A DNA stretch of 33,550 nt, from contig JAFLKR010000133.1 of NCBI GenBank assembly GCA_019163135.1, forward strand, positions 1 to 33,550. The letters run 5' to 3'. Positions 13,308-22,527 of the stretch are shown here, one piece after another; position 1 is the first letter of the stretch; every line of letters starts with the position of its first letter. The notes beneath the pieces are model-generated. The model ran no database searches, was not told where the DNA came from, and was given only the letters and a program-made list of their open reading frames with translations. The position numbers were made by a program, and so were the translations under genes. The stretch is from Desulfobulbaceae bacterium. GTDB taxonomy: Bacteria > Desulfobacterota > Desulfobulbia > Desulfobulbales > Desulfobulbaceae.

Positions 13308-15494
13308 ATGCGAATAACCTTCTTTTGTTCAATCCTTCTGGCCTTTGCTCTCACCGTGTTTGCCGAGGAACAGTCCGTTGCCCCCGAGCAGACGCCGCCC
13401 CCTCTGTTAACAGCGCCGGTACTATCCGCACCGGCTGATAACAAACCGGAGGGAATTCTTCCTTTGCCCATAGCAGCGCAGTCCGAATCAACCCAACCTG
13501 CCCCGCTGCTGCCTAAAGAAGCATCAACAGATGCCACCCCCCTCCCCTCGCCAACAACCGAGGCCCCGGAGGCGAAGAGTGTAGCCCCCGCCCAGACCGT
13601 CACACCGAAAAAAATTACCAACGGGACCAAAACCGCCCTGCGGGGACGAAAGAGCCCCTCCAAAAAATCGGTCGGCTTGCTGAACAATGTCCCGCCACTA
13701 CTCGCTCCTGCTTCCGCAGAACCGGCGCAACCAGCCTTCCCCTGGCAAGGCATCCTCCTTCGACAACCGCCCCTTCGCCAGATCCTCACCACCCCGCCGC
13801 TGCTCGCCGGAATCCGCAACACTTCGCGCTCAACGATGGAAACAGGTGATGAGCAGGAACTTCAGATCAAGATCCAATCCGTTCTCACCAAAAATTTAGC
13901 CGAACAGCTCAACGGCACAGAAAAAGCAATCGAATCCCTCGAGATGCTGGCGTCCCTGGTGGATCTGCAGAAAACCATCAAACAGCAGATATCGGTCCTC
14001 AATAAAAAACTCAAAACCAGCACCTCGGAAGCTGAAAAACAAGGTCTGCAAGAAGAGTTGACCAAACTGGACAAGCAGCTTTCCGAGACCGGAGCCGATT
14101 TCGAGCGGATCGCCACCGGGGTGGAATCCGACGTCTTTGCCGAGAAAAAACAGGAAACTTTCAGCTGGAAAGATGAACTGGCCACCCTGCTGGAGCCGAG
14201 CATTAAGGAACTCAAGCAACTCACCGCCCGTGCCCGGCTGAAAACCCAACTTAAAGACACCATTGCCGATTACAATACCCAAGCCGCCACCGCCCACCAG
14301 GCGGTGGAAAACCTCAACAAACTGATCGCTGAGTCCAAAGATCCCAAGATTAAGGCCTACATGGGGGAATTACTGCCCGCTTGGCTACATGTGGAGAAGC
14401 GCATTCGCAGCAAACTGGAACTGGCCCAGTTGGAACTGGGCAAACTGGAAAATAAGGATACCTCGCTGATTAAAAGTTCAGGCAACTCCATACGGGAGTT
14501 TTTCCGCACCCGTGGCCTGTACCTGCTAATCGCTTTCCTGGCCTTTGTTGCCATCCTCCTGGCGTTCAAACTGCTTTCCCGCCTGATCCTCTATCTGCTC
14601 CCCGGCTCAAAAAAGGAACAGCGTCCTTTGCATGTTCGCATCCTCGATATCTTCTTTCAGATCTTTTCGGTCGCTTCGGCTATCTGCGGCTTGATCTTCG
14701 TGCTGTATAGCGCCGAGGACTGGTTTCTGCTCAGCATGACCATTATCATCTTCCTGGGGCTCATCTGGACGGTACGTCAGGCCCTGCCCAAGATGTGGCA
14801 GCAGGTCCGACTGGTGCTCAACATGGGTTCAATCCGCGAGGGCGAGCGGGTCATATATAATGGCGTGCCCTGGAAGGTGGAGTCGCTCAACGTCTTTTGC
14901 AAGCTGTATAACCCGGCCCTGGCCATGCATGTTCGCATTCCGATCGAGAACATGATCGGTCTCATTTCCCGGCCGTACCATGTGGAAGAGCCCTGGTTTC
15001 CGTGCAAAAAAGGTGACTGGGTGGCGATTGACGGCAAACCCTTTGCCAAGGTTGCCAGCCTTTCTCTTGAACAGGTCGAGGTGGTCGAACTCGGCGGTCG
15101 GCGAACCATCTACCAGACCGGAGATTTCCTCGGTAAGTCACCGGCCAACCTCTCGCGCAATTTCAGCATCCGGGTACCCTTCGGGCTCTCCTATGACCTC
15201 CAGGCCGTGATCACCACCACCGTCCCCGAAACCTTGAAGACCTTTCTCCAGGAAAAGTTGAAGGAAAACGGTCACGGTGAGGACTGCCTGAGTCTGAATG
15301 TCGACTTCCTCCAAGCCGGAGCCTCGTCGCTGGACCTGGTCGTCCTGGCGGATTTCAAAGGTGAACAGGCCGCCGCCTATCGACGACTGGAACGAGCTTT
15401 GGGCAAATGGTGTGTCGATTGCTGCAATGCCAACAACTGGGATATACCCTTCCCGCAGATGACCGTGCACCTGCCTTCCGTGACCCGCCCCTGA
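13308..15494 (+). CDS. MscS-like mechanosensitive channel family protein with long periplasmic domain
   Basis: A 728-residue protein. It opens with a signal peptide (about residues 1-19, cleavage after FA) and a Pro/Thr-rich low-complexity segment to about residue 150. A long coiled-coil-rich region (about 180-390, many E, K, Q, L) follows, then three membrane helices (about 404-430, 445-470, 471-493). The last helix leads into a beta-rich domain (GSIREGERVIYNGVPWKV, KKGDWVAIDGKPFAKVASL) and a mixed C-terminal domain, the order seen in MscS/MscK-type proteins. A role in turgor response is likely from the fold, but the pore-helix glycine/alanine pattern is poorly conserved, so gating by tension is not assured. 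It precedes the lactate operon by 29 bases. Confidence 0.7.
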   Translation: MRITFFCSILLAFALTVFAEEQSVAPEQTPPPLLTAPVLSAPADNKPEGILPLPIAAQSESTQPAPLLPKEASTDATPLPSPTTEAPEAKSVAPAQTVTPKKITNGTKTALRGRKSPSKKSVGLLNNVPPLLAPASAEPAQPAFPWQGILLRQPPLRQILTTPPLLAGIRNTSRSTMETGDEQELQIKIQSVLTKNLAEQLNGTEKAIESLEMLASLVDLQKTIKQQISVLNKKLKTSTSEAEKQGLQEELTKLDKQLSETGADFERIATGVESDVFAEKKQETFSWKDELATLLEPSIKELKQLTARARLKTQLKDTIADYNTQAATAHQAVENLNKLIAESKDPKIKAYMGELLPAWLHVEKRIRSKLELAQLELGKLENKDTSLIKSSGNSIREFFRTRGLYLLIAFLAFVAILLAFKLLSRLILYLLPGSKKEQRPLHVRILDIFFQIFSVASAICGLIFVLYSAEDWFLLSMTIIIFLGLIWTVRQALPKMWQQVRLVLNMGSIREGERVIYNGVPWKVESLNVFCKLYNPALAMHVRIPIENMIGLISRPYHVEEPWFPCKKGDWVAIDGKPFAKVASLSLEQVEVVELGGRRTIYQTGDFLGKSPANLSRNFSIRVPFGLSYDLQAVITTTVPETLKTFLQEKLKENGHGEDCLSLNVDFLQAGASSLDLVVLADFKGEQAAAYRRLERALGKWCVDCCNANNWDIPFPQMTVHLPSVTRP

Positions 15495-15523
15495 TATTTT
15501 CCTCTGGATAGAAAACTGACACC

Positions 15524-16939
15524 ATGCCAAACAACCAGATTCTGCAGCTTCTGAAAGACATCGTCGGGGCTGATAATGTCTCAAGCAGCATCGCCGACCG
15601 GCTCACCCACTCTTTTGATGCCACTCAGCAGCAGTTTCTGCCGGATATCGTGGTTCATGCAGGCACCGCCGACGAGGTCAGCCGAATCGTCCGCCTGGCC
15701 AATACCGAGCGGATTCCCATCCTGCCCCGGGGCGCGGGCAGCGGCTTCACCGGCGGCAGCCTGCCGATCAAAGGCGGCATTGTGCTGGTGCTTACCCGAA
15801 TGAACCATATCCTGGAGATCGACACCGAAAATCTGATCGCCATCGTCGAACCAGGCGTGGTCACCGGACGATTGCAGCAGGCAGTGGAAAAACTCGGCCT
15901 CTTTTATCCGCCCGATCCCGCCTCCAAAGATTTCAGCACGCTGGGCGGCAATATCGCCGAATGCGCCGGTGGCCCGCGCTGTGTTAAATACGGCGTCACT
16001 CGAGATTACGTCTTAGGCCTCGACGTCGTAACCCCGGCAGGCGATCTTATCCACACCGGCGGGCGGACCATGAAAAACGTCGTCGGCTATGACCTGACCC
16101 GGCTCTTTGTCGGCTCGGAAGGAACGTTGGGCATCGTCACCCGAATCATCCTCCGCTTACTGCCTAAGCCCGAAGCCTGCAAGACCATGCTGGTGGCATT
16201 TGCGACCATCGACGGGGCCGCCCAGGCGGTTTCAGCTATCATCCGCGGCAAGATCATCCCCACTACCCTGGAATTCATGGATGGGTCTGCCATCGACTGC
16301 GTCCGCAAAGCCATGCCGCTTGATCTGCCGCTGGGTTGCCGGGCGGTGCTGATCATCGAGGTGGATGGCGACCGCGAAGCCCTCGACGGGCAGGCCCGGA
16401 AAATCCTGGAAATAATCCGGCCCCTGGGAGTCCTGGAAAGCCGGATAGCCGAAACGCCTGAAGAATCGGAGGCGATCTGGAAGGTCCGGCGCAGCATCAG
16501 CCCCAGCCTGCGCCGGCTCAACCCCGATAAATTCAACGAAGATATCGTTGTGCCGCGATCCAAGGTGCCAGACATGATCCGCGCCCTGGAAGCGATTTCA
16601 ACCCGGTACAGCGTCCCCATTGTCAACTTTGGCCATGCCGGCGATGGCAATATCCATGTCAACGTCATGGTGAATCTGGCGGAAAGCGGTATGGAGAATA
16701 AAGTTCAACAGGCATTGAACGATATTTTCCGCACTACGGTGGCACTAGGCGGCTCGGTCAGTGGCGAGCACGGCATCGGCACGGCCAAGGCCTCTTTTAT
16801 CGGCATGGAACTGAACCCGGCGACCATGGCGACCATGCAGGCAATCAAGAAGGCCCTGGACCCCAACAACATCATGAATCCGGGCAAGATTTTCCCGGAG
16901 GCAGTCTCTGAAACCAGTCCCTCCAGCCAACCTTCATAG
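15524..16939 (+). CDS. glcD: FAD-linked 2-hydroxyacid (D-lactate/glycolate) dehydrogenase, GlcD family
   Basis: A 471-residue flavoprotein of the VAO/PCMH fold that oxidises D-lactate or glycolate to the 2-oxoacid. The FAD-binding motif LPRGAGSGFTGGSLP lies near residue 67 and YPPDPAS-x9-GGNIAECAGG near residue 130. The C-terminal FAD-oxidase domain carries NFGHAGDGNIHVNV, GGSVSGEHGIG and the terminal DPNNIMNPGKIF, all standard for the family. It starts 29 bases after the MscS-like gene and ends five bases before the Fe-S subunit gene. With the Fe-S partner and a LarA racemase downstream it forms a complete lactate-use module delivering electrons to the quinone pool or to cytochromes. Glycolate remains an alternative substrate. 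Confidence 0.88.
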   Translation: MPNNQILQLLKDIVGADNVSSSIADRLTHSFDATQQQFLPDIVVHAGTADEVSRIVRLANTERIPILPRGAGSGFTGGSLPIKGGIVLVLTRMNHILEIDTENLIAIVEPGVVTGRLQQAVEKLGLFYPPDPASKDFSTLGGNIAECAGGPRCVKYGVTRDYVLGLDVVTPAGDLIHTGGRTMKNVVGYDLTRLFVGSEGTLGIVTRIILRLLPKPEACKTMLVAFATIDGAAQAVSAIIRGKIIPTTLEFMDGSAIDCVRKAMPLDLPLGCRAVLIIEVDGDREALDGQARKILEIIRPLGVLESRIAETPEESEAIWKVRRSISPSLRRLNPDKFNEDIVVPRSKVPDMIRALEAISTRYSVPIVNFGHAGDGNIHVNVMVNLAESGMENKVQQALNDIFRTTVALGGSVSGEHGIGTAKASFIGMELNPATMATMQAIKKALDPNNIMNPGKIFPEAVSETSPSSQPS

Positions 16940-16944
16940 ACGTC

Positions 16945-18204
16945 ATGGCTATACAAAAAACACTGGAAGAATATGGGGCGCAATTGGCCCAGTGCGTCCG
17001 TTGCGGCGCCTGCCAGGCTCATTGCCCAGTCTACTTGGAAACCGGCAGCGAGGGCTCGGTGGCTCGCGGCAAGATCGTCCTGGCCGCTTCCGTACTTGCC
17101 GGCGACATCGATTTAGATGAGCGGTTGCAGGAAGAGATCAGCCTCTGCCTGATGTGCGGCTCCTGCGTGACCAAATGTCCCAACCAGGTGCCGACCGATG
17201 CCATCGTCGCCGCGCTCCGGCGTCGGATCACTGCGGACCAGGGGTTGTCGCCCATCGGCAAAGGCGTAGCCGCCCTTACCGGCAGCCCAACCTTGCTCAA
17301 GGGAGTGCTCCGGGGGGCGGGTCTCCTTTCCCCTCTGCTCTTTAAAAAAATACCGGCGACCAGCGGCCTGCAACTGCGTTTTTCCCCGGACAACCTCAAA
17401 GAGCGTACCCTCCCGCCCATTCCGGACCATCATCTTTTTGCCCGTTTGCCGGAATTTCTGGAGGGACAGCCTGACAAACCGGTGATCGGTTTCTTTGCCG
17501 GTTGCGCGATCACCTACCTCTATCCCGCAGTAGGTGAGGCCCTGGTCCGACTGCTGCAAGCCTTCGGTTACCCGGTTTCCCTCCCTAAAAACCAGGGATG
17601 CTGCGGTATGCCGGCACTTTCCTCCGGCAACGGTCCGCTACTGGATAAGCTGGCCACCGCTAACCTTGCGGCCTTTGCCGACCGCGAAGTGGCCTGCATC
17701 CTCACCGCCTGTGCCTCATGCCATGGGGCGCTCGCCGGCCATTATGCGGAAAAGGATGGCTACCGCTTCGACGTTCCCATCGTCGATATCCATGCCTTCC
17801 TCAAACAAGAAGGGATTATCGACCAGTTGTCGGCCCTACCCAAATGGCCGCAACGTCAACGGGTCACCTACCACGACCCCTGCCACCTGCGGACCCAAGG
17901 CATCACCCAAGCGCCCCGCGAACTCCTGCGGGCTTTGCCCCAACTCGAGTACATCGAAATGGCGGATGCGGGGCTCTGCTGCGGTCTGGGTGGTACCTTC
18001 ACCGCGGCCCACCCCGAACTCAGCCGGGCAATCGGCGACCGCAAGTTAGCGGGTTTGGAAGCCAGCGGAGCCACCCTCATCGCCAGCGGTTGCCCCGGTT
18101 GCATCCTGCAACTGCAGGACATCATCAACCGAGCCGGCCTGCCGATCAGGGCGGTGCATACCCTGGAACTGATCCATCAGGCTATAACCGAGCAACACGG
18201 ATGA
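16945..18204 (+). CDS. glcF: Fe-S electron-transfer subunit of the 2-hydroxyacid dehydrogenase (GlcF family)
   Basis: A 419-residue protein with two [4Fe-4S] ferredoxin-type clusters near the N-terminus, CVRCGACQAHCP at residues 17-28 and CLMCGSCVTKCP at about 68-79. Two CCG (heterodisulfide-reductase-like) modules follow: GCCGMPAL with CASCHG, and DPCHLRTQG with GLCCGLGGTF and SGCPGC. This layout matches GlcF and the Fe-S partners of D-lactate dehydrogenases, which pass electrons from the FAD subunit to the membrane acceptor. There is no membrane helix. It is separated from the FAD subunit by five bases and its TGA overlaps the next ATG, so the three genes form an operon. Confidence 0.88.
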   Translation: MAIQKTLEEYGAQLAQCVRCGACQAHCPVYLETGSEGSVARGKIVLAASVLAGDIDLDERLQEEISLCLMCGSCVTKCPNQVPTDAIVAALRRRITADQGLSPIGKGVAALTGSPTLLKGVLRGAGLLSPLLFKKIPATSGLQLRFSPDNLKERTLPPIPDHHLFARLPEFLEGQPDKPVIGFFAGCAITYLYPAVGEALVRLLQAFGYPVSLPKNQGCCGMPALSSGNGPLLDKLATANLAAFADREVACILTACASCHGALAGHYAEKDGYRFDVPIVDIHAFLKQEGIIDQLSALPKWPQRQRVTYHDPCHLRTQGITQAPRELLRALPQLEYIEMADAGLCCGLGGTFTAAHPELSRAIGDRKLAGLEASGATLIASGCPGCILQLQDIINRAGLPIRAVHTLELIHQAITEQHG

Positions 18205-19436
18205 TGGCAGGGCAAACTATCGCCCTGCGCTATGGCCGCGGCACCAGGGAATGCACTATTCCCGCCACCGCCGAATGCCTCGATATCCGCGAACCGCTGC
18301 AATCCGTTACTCCCGAGAACTTTCGCCATGGCTTGGCCAACCTCCTCCCCGTAATCATTCCGACGGGAACGGTCGCCATTGTGGTAGCCGACAAGACCCG
18401 TTTGTGCGGGTATCCCCTTGTGCTTCCCTGGTTGGTGGAGATGCTGGAAGAGCGAGGGGTCAAGCGGGAGCGCATCGTTTTCTATATTGCCTACGGCAAC
18501 CATACGCCACAAGGTGAGGCCGAATCTCTGGCCGCTTACGGGCCGACATTTCGTGAATATCCCTTTATCCATCACTGCAGCACCGCCCCTGAGCTGTTCG
18601 TTGAGCTAGGAGCAACCAGTCGCGGAACCCCGGTGCGGATGCGAAAAGATCTGCTGAGGGCTGGATTGATCATCACTGTCGGGGCGATTTCCCACCACTA
18701 TTTCGCCGGATTCGGCGGCGGCCGCAAACTCCTTTTCCCGGGTTTGGGCGAGCAGCAGGCCATCTATGACAATCACCGACTTTTTCTCGATACCGACCGA
18801 CGAACCCTGTCCCCTGGCTGCCGGCCTGGGCGACTGGAGGGCAATCCCCTTGCCGAAGATCTGGCTGAAGTCAACCGACTGCTGCCGCCCTATCTTTCCA
18901 TTCATGGCTTGCCGAGCAGCACCGGAGAAATCGCCGCCTTTCGTTTTGGCCGCACCTACGAGGATTTCCTCAGCGTCTGCCGGGAACACGACCTTCATTA
19001 CCGGGCAAGTATTAATAAGCAATTTGATCTGGTCTTGGCCTCTACAGGCGGTTACCCCAAAGATATCAACATGATTCAAGCTCACAAGGCCATCGATAAC
19101 GCCGCTGCTTTTGTCCGGGATGGCGGCACACTGATCCTCCTGGCCGAGTGTCCGGACGGCATCGGCTCCGAAACCTTTCTTCCCTATTTCGAGACGGGCG
19201 ACTGGGAAACGGCCTTTGACCAACTGGCCCGCGACTATAGCGGCAACGGCGGAACCGCGCTGGCCATGATGGCAAAAACCAACCGGATTCGGATTTCCCT
19301 GATTACCGACCTGGACCATAACCTCTGCGCCCGGATCGGCATCACCCGGATGAGCAGCAAACAGGTCGACAACCTACTGGCAAAGGAACGACAACGCGTC
19401 GCGGTCATCAGAAACAGTTCCATGCTTATTCGATAA
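18201..19436 (+). CDS. larA: LarA-family nickel-pincer lactate (2-hydroxyacid) racemase
   Basis: A 411-residue LarA homologue (DUF2088 plus C-terminal domain). Residues matching the catalytic set of Lactiplantibacillus plantarum LarA are present at the same spacing: H101 (AYGNHTPQ), H166 and K176 (SHHYFAGFGGGRKLL) and H192 (YDNHRLF), corresponding to H108, H174, K184 and H200; DKTR near 64-67 is also conserved. LarA uses the nickel-pincer nucleotide cofactor made by LarB, LarC and LarE, which are not in this window. The ATG overlaps the stop of the Fe-S subunit gene (ATGA), so it is translationally coupled to the dehydrogenase. It would convert L- to D-lactate for the D-specific enzyme; other 2-hydroxyacids are possible because LarA homologues vary in substrate. 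Confidence 0.85.
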   Translation: MMAGQTIALRYGRGTRECTIPATAECLDIREPLQSVTPENFRHGLANLLPVIIPTGTVAIVVADKTRLCGYPLVLPWLVEMLEERGVKRERIVFYIAYGNHTPQGEAESLAAYGPTFREYPFIHHCSTAPELFVELGATSRGTPVRMRKDLLRAGLIITVGAISHHYFAGFGGGRKLLFPGLGEQQAIYDNHRLFLDTDRRTLSPGCRPGRLEGNPLAEDLAEVNRLLPPYLSIHGLPSSTGEIAAFRFGRTYEDFLSVCREHDLHYRASINKQFDLVLASTGGYPKDINMIQAHKAIDNAAAFVRDGGTLILLAECPDGIGSETFLPYFETGDWETAFDQLARDYSGNGGTALAMMAKTNRIRISLITDLDHNLCARIGITRMSSKQVDNLLAKERQRVAVIRNSSMLIR

Positions 19437-19514
19437 TTAAAAGCCGACAGCAAACCACACCGTGGTACGCTATCGAACTAGCGATTTTGTTTGTTGATAG
19501 TTGCAGCATGCCGT

Positions 19515-19542
19515 GCTAATGAACTCCCATACGTTCATTAGC
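19515..19542. repeat. Perfect 10-bp inverted repeat between larA and resB
   Basis: GCTAATGAAC (19515-19524) and GTTCATTAGC (19533-19542) flank an 8-base loop. No T-tract follows on either strand, so it is not a standard terminator. It lies about 60 bases upstream of the resB start and could be an operator or an mRNA processing or attenuation hairpin. Confidence 0.6.
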
Positions 19543-19600
19543 CCAACCGAGTCAAATCAGCAATAAACAACCACGCCTAATACTCTTCAAATAGAATCCC

Positions 19601-20953
19601 ATGACACCACCCAAAAAAAATCCGATCGTTGCCCTGTTCGCATCGGTGGAACTCGCCCTGTTTCTCATTTTTTGCCTTGCTGCCACCTCGATCATCGGTA
19701 CACTGATCCCCCAAAATAATATTCAGGAATTTTATATAGAGAAGTATGGCCTGAAAACAGCCAACCTTCTGCGTATTCTTGACATTCCGGATATGTACAA
19801 TTCCTGGTGGTTCATTGCCCTGCTCGCTCTTTTTTCCCTGAATCTCATGGTCTGCAGCCTGGAACGTATTCCTCAGGTCATCCGGACCATCCGCCGAGAT
19901 GGTCTGATGGTGAGACCGGAACAACTTGAAAAATTTCCATTCCATCAAATGGAGACCGTATCAATCGTACCTGGGGAAGCCATCCTTCGGGTAACCTCGC
20001 TTTTTCACGCCCATGGTTGGACGACCCGGGCTGCTGACAAGGACAACGGCCGTCTGCTCTTTGCGGAAAAAGGTGCCTGGACACGATTCGGGGTCTACGT
20101 GGTGCATTGCTCTATCCTGATTATCCTGACCGGAGCGGTGGTCGGATCATCGACGGTGGCCCATAAAATACTCCGCAACCCGCACTTCGCCTTCAAGGGT
20201 TCGGTCATGCTCCCGGAAACAGAAACAGCGGATCATGTCACTGCCTTTAAAAGCGGTGAACGCCTCGGACTCGGCTTTACGGTCCGCTGCGATCGTTTCA
20301 CTATTGAATTTTACCCGAACGGCATGCCCAAAACCTATCGTTCGCGCGTCACGGTCATCGATGGCGGCCAGTCCGTACTCTCTACCGATATCGAAGTTAA
20401 TCGACCTTTGACCTACAAAGGGGTTACTTTTTATCAATCGAGTTACCAACCTTTCCAACGCTACACCGTCGCATTAAAAAAGCAGGGCGCACCCGAAGAG
20501 TCGACCACCGTCATCTCCCCGGCGAAACAGATGGACTGGCGTGAGGCAGGCGTCAGTTACGGTATCATCAACCGGGAGAGTCAGGGTGAGATTACCCGCC
20601 GACTCAAGGTCTGGTTCTCCGATAACCAGGGAGAACCTTCCACTTTCTGGGTCAATGTCGGCCAGGAGGCCATCATCGAACGACCGTCGGGCAAGTATCA
20701 GTTCCGAGCGCAGCAAGTCTACGCCACCGGCTTGCAGGTGGCCAAGGATCCTGGTGTCTGGCTGGTCTACGGTGGCTGCCTGCTCATGCTTGTCGGCCTG
20801 TACATCGCCTTTTTCCTGTCGCACCGAAAAATTTATGCCTTTATTCAACCGGGTGCAGAGGGAACCAATATTCTTTTCGCTGGCGAGGCTAATAAGAATA
20901 AAGTAGGCTTTTCAGAAAAATTCTCTGAATTAATCAGCAAGTTAGAGAAATAA
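19601..20953 (+). CDS. resB: Cytochrome c biogenesis protein ResB (system II)
   Basis: A 450-residue membrane protein of the ResB/Ccs1 family that, with CcsA, exports haem and attaches it to apocytochromes c. Three N-terminal-half helices are visible (LALFLIFCLAATSIIGTLIP near 18-37, WWFIALLALFSLNLMVCSL near 68-86, VYVVHCSILIILTGAVVGSS near 163-182), then a large periplasmic domain with the family VNRPLTYKGVTFYQSSY motif near 265-280. A last helix lies near 385-405. The conserved His in helix VVHCS is a likely haem ligand. The start has no clear Shine-Dalgarno sequence. CcsA follows after 50 bases, then a multihaem cytochrome, consistent with supply of the haem-rich respiratory proteins encoded here. 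Confidence 0.9.
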   Translation: MTPPKKNPIVALFASVELALFLIFCLAATSIIGTLIPQNNIQEFYIEKYGLKTANLLRILDIPDMYNSWWFIALLALFSLNLMVCSLERIPQVIRTIRRDGLMVRPEQLEKFPFHQMETVSIVPGEAILRVTSLFHAHGWTTRAADKDNGRLLFAEKGAWTRFGVYVVHCSILIILTGAVVGSSTVAHKILRNPHFAFKGSVMLPETETADHVTAFKSGERLGLGFTVRCDRFTIEFYPNGMPKTYRSRVTVIDGGQSVLSTDIEVNRPLTYKGVTFYQSSYQPFQRYTVALKKQGAPEESTTVISPAKQMDWREAGVSYGIINRESQGEITRRLKVWFSDNQGEPSTFWVNVGQEAIIERPSGKYQFRAQQVYATGLQVAKDPGVWLVYGGCLLMLVGLYIAFFLSHRKIYAFIQPGAEGTNILFAGEANKNKVGFSEKFSELISKLEK

Positions 20954-21003
20954 TTCGTATCAAGACTCATTCCCAAGGCACTTATTCCCTGGACGGACAA
21001 ATT

Positions 21004-21855
21004 ATGGATAGTTCCCAGTTCTTCGGCGTCACCATGATCGCCTATCTGTTAGCCGCCGCCTTTTACCTCGGGCTGTTTCTCTTTAAACACCCGCGAATTG
21101 GTTTCATTGGCATGGTACTGGCACTGAGCGGGGTCATTGTGCAGACCGCTGCCATTGGTCTCCGCTGGTACGAATCCTACCAGATGGGCGCCGGGCATGC
21201 TCCCTTGACCAACATGTACGAGTCGCTGGTCTTTTTCGCCTGGTGCACCACGCTTTTTTATCTGATCATGGAATACCGATTCAAAGTACGAGTGATGGGT
21301 GCCTTTGTCATGCCGTGCGTGGCGGTAGCTATGGCTTACGCCTCGTTCTCCGATCGAATCGACTCGCAGATCAGCCCGCTGATCCCGGCCCTCCAGTCCA
21401 ACTGGCTGATCGCCCATGTCGTCACCTGTTTCATCGGCTACGGCGCCTTTGCCATGGCAGGCGGCTTAGGGGTGATGCATCTGCTGAAACAGTCGACCCA
21501 AAATAAAAAAGCATCGGCGGCTTCACTGTTCGCCTCGCTGCCGGAATTGAAGGTGATCGATGACCTCACCCACAAAACCATTGTGTTCGGCTTCATGTGG
21601 TTGTCAGCAGGTATCATCACCGGCGCCATCTGGGCCAACGAGGCCTGGGGTACCTACTGGAGTTGGGACCCCAAGGAAACCTGGTCGATTATAACCTGGT
21701 TTATGTACGCCTTAACCCTCCACGCGCGCTTTACCCGGGGCTGGCGCGGCAACCGCATTGCCTGGCTGGCGATCATAGGCTTTATCGCCGTCTTCTTCAC
21801 TTATTTCGGGGTCAACTTCTTCCTGTCCGGGTTGCACAGCTACGGTTCCAGCTAA
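21004..21855 (+). CDS. ccsA: Cytochrome c biogenesis protein CcsA/ResC (system II haem handling)
   Basis: A 283-residue, eight-helix membrane protein. The tryptophan-rich WWD-type motif WGTYWSWDPKETWSII sits near residues 216-231, the external haem-binding element of the haem-handling family. Conserved His residues flank it (HVVTCFIGYGAFAM near 138, LTHKTIVFG near 188, LHSYGS at the end), as expected for the haem ligands. It forms the ResBC pair with the preceding gene. Confidence 0.92.
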   Translation: MDSSQFFGVTMIAYLLAAAFYLGLFLFKHPRIGFIGMVLALSGVIVQTAAIGLRWYESYQMGAGHAPLTNMYESLVFFAWCTTLFYLIMEYRFKVRVMGAFVMPCVAVAMAYASFSDRIDSQISPLIPALQSNWLIAHVVTCFIGYGAFAMAGGLGVMHLLKQSTQNKKASAASLFASLPELKVIDDLTHKTIVFGFMWLSAGIITGAIWANEAWGTYWSWDPKETWSIITWFMYALTLHARFTRGWRGNRIAWLAIIGFIAVFFTYFGVNFFLSGLHSYGSS

Positions 21856-22000
21856 TCGGACAAAGGTTTTCGTCAAGATGGAGCCAACCGGCAACCGGTA
21901 CACCGTCAGCTTGACAACATCCCACAATCACGCTATAAAATCTGCGTCGTCTTTACTATATTTTCTCAATCGATTAAAAGTAGAAGGGAGGAGGAGTGAC

Positions 22001-22396
22001 ATGAAGAAAAAGCTGGTTTACGGAGCTATCCTGGCGTTTTGTTGCGTACCTTGTTTGGTCGGGCTCGCAACGGCTGGGGACAAGGGTCCAGCGGAAATCA
22101 CCCTGCAGTCCACCATTGATCCAGCTAAGACCCCTAAGCCTGCGCAATTTCCGCATGGTGCCCATCAGGCCCGTTTGGAATGCAAAACTTGCCACCACGG
22201 CAAAGGCCCCGATGGCAAACGTCTCTCCTTTGCTGAAGGGCAGAAAATCGAGAAATGTGAAACCTGCCACAACAGCCAGTCCGGTCTGCCTGAGACTGTC
22301 AATACCTTCAAAGGCGCCGCCCATGCCCTCTGTCAGGATTGTCACAAAAAGAACAAGCCGGAACTAGCCAAATGCGGCGTTTGTCATAAGAAATAA
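22001..22396 (+). CDS. Periplasmic tetrahaem class III cytochrome c (cytochrome c3)
   Basis: A 131-residue protein with a signal peptide of about 25 residues (MKKKLVYGAILAFCCVPCLV...ATAG). Four CxxCH haem sites follow: CKTCH 61-65, CETCH 86-90, CQDCH 111-115 and CGVCH 125-129. Extra His residues at FPHGAH and CHH supply sixth ligands. This is the class III cytochrome pattern used for periplasmic low-potential electron transfer with hydrogenases and membrane complexes in sulfate reducers. All four sites are CxxCH, with none of the CxxxxCH sites found in many Desulfovibrio c3. The start is chosen for GGAGGAGG-type Shine-Dalgarno sequence. A bidirectional terminator lies 30 bases downstream. Confidence 0.9.
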   Translation: MKKKLVYGAILAFCCVPCLVGLATAGDKGPAEITLQSTIDPAKTPKPAQFPHGAHQARLECKTCHHGKGPDGKRLSFAEGQKIEKCETCHNSQSGLPETVNTFKGAAHALCQDCHKKNKPELAKCGVCHKK

Positions 22397-22427
22397 CCAT
22401 CCTCACCTTTACGGTAGCGTCGGTCAT

Positions 22428-22465
22428 AAAAAAAAAGGCTGCCCTTTGAGGGGTAGCCTTTTTTT
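22428..22465. terminator. Bidirectional Rho-independent terminator between cytochrome c3 and glyS
   Basis: GGCTGCCC and GGGTAGCC pair around a short loop, with an A-run on the left (to 22436) and a T-run on the right (22459-22465). It can terminate both the plus-strand cytochrome gene and the minus-strand glyS transcript. Confidence 0.85.
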
Positions 22466-22527
22466 GTGCGCTTTGACAGAGGTAGGGACAGAATTTCACA
22501 CCTGCGCCTCTCTCTATAGGGTAAATC

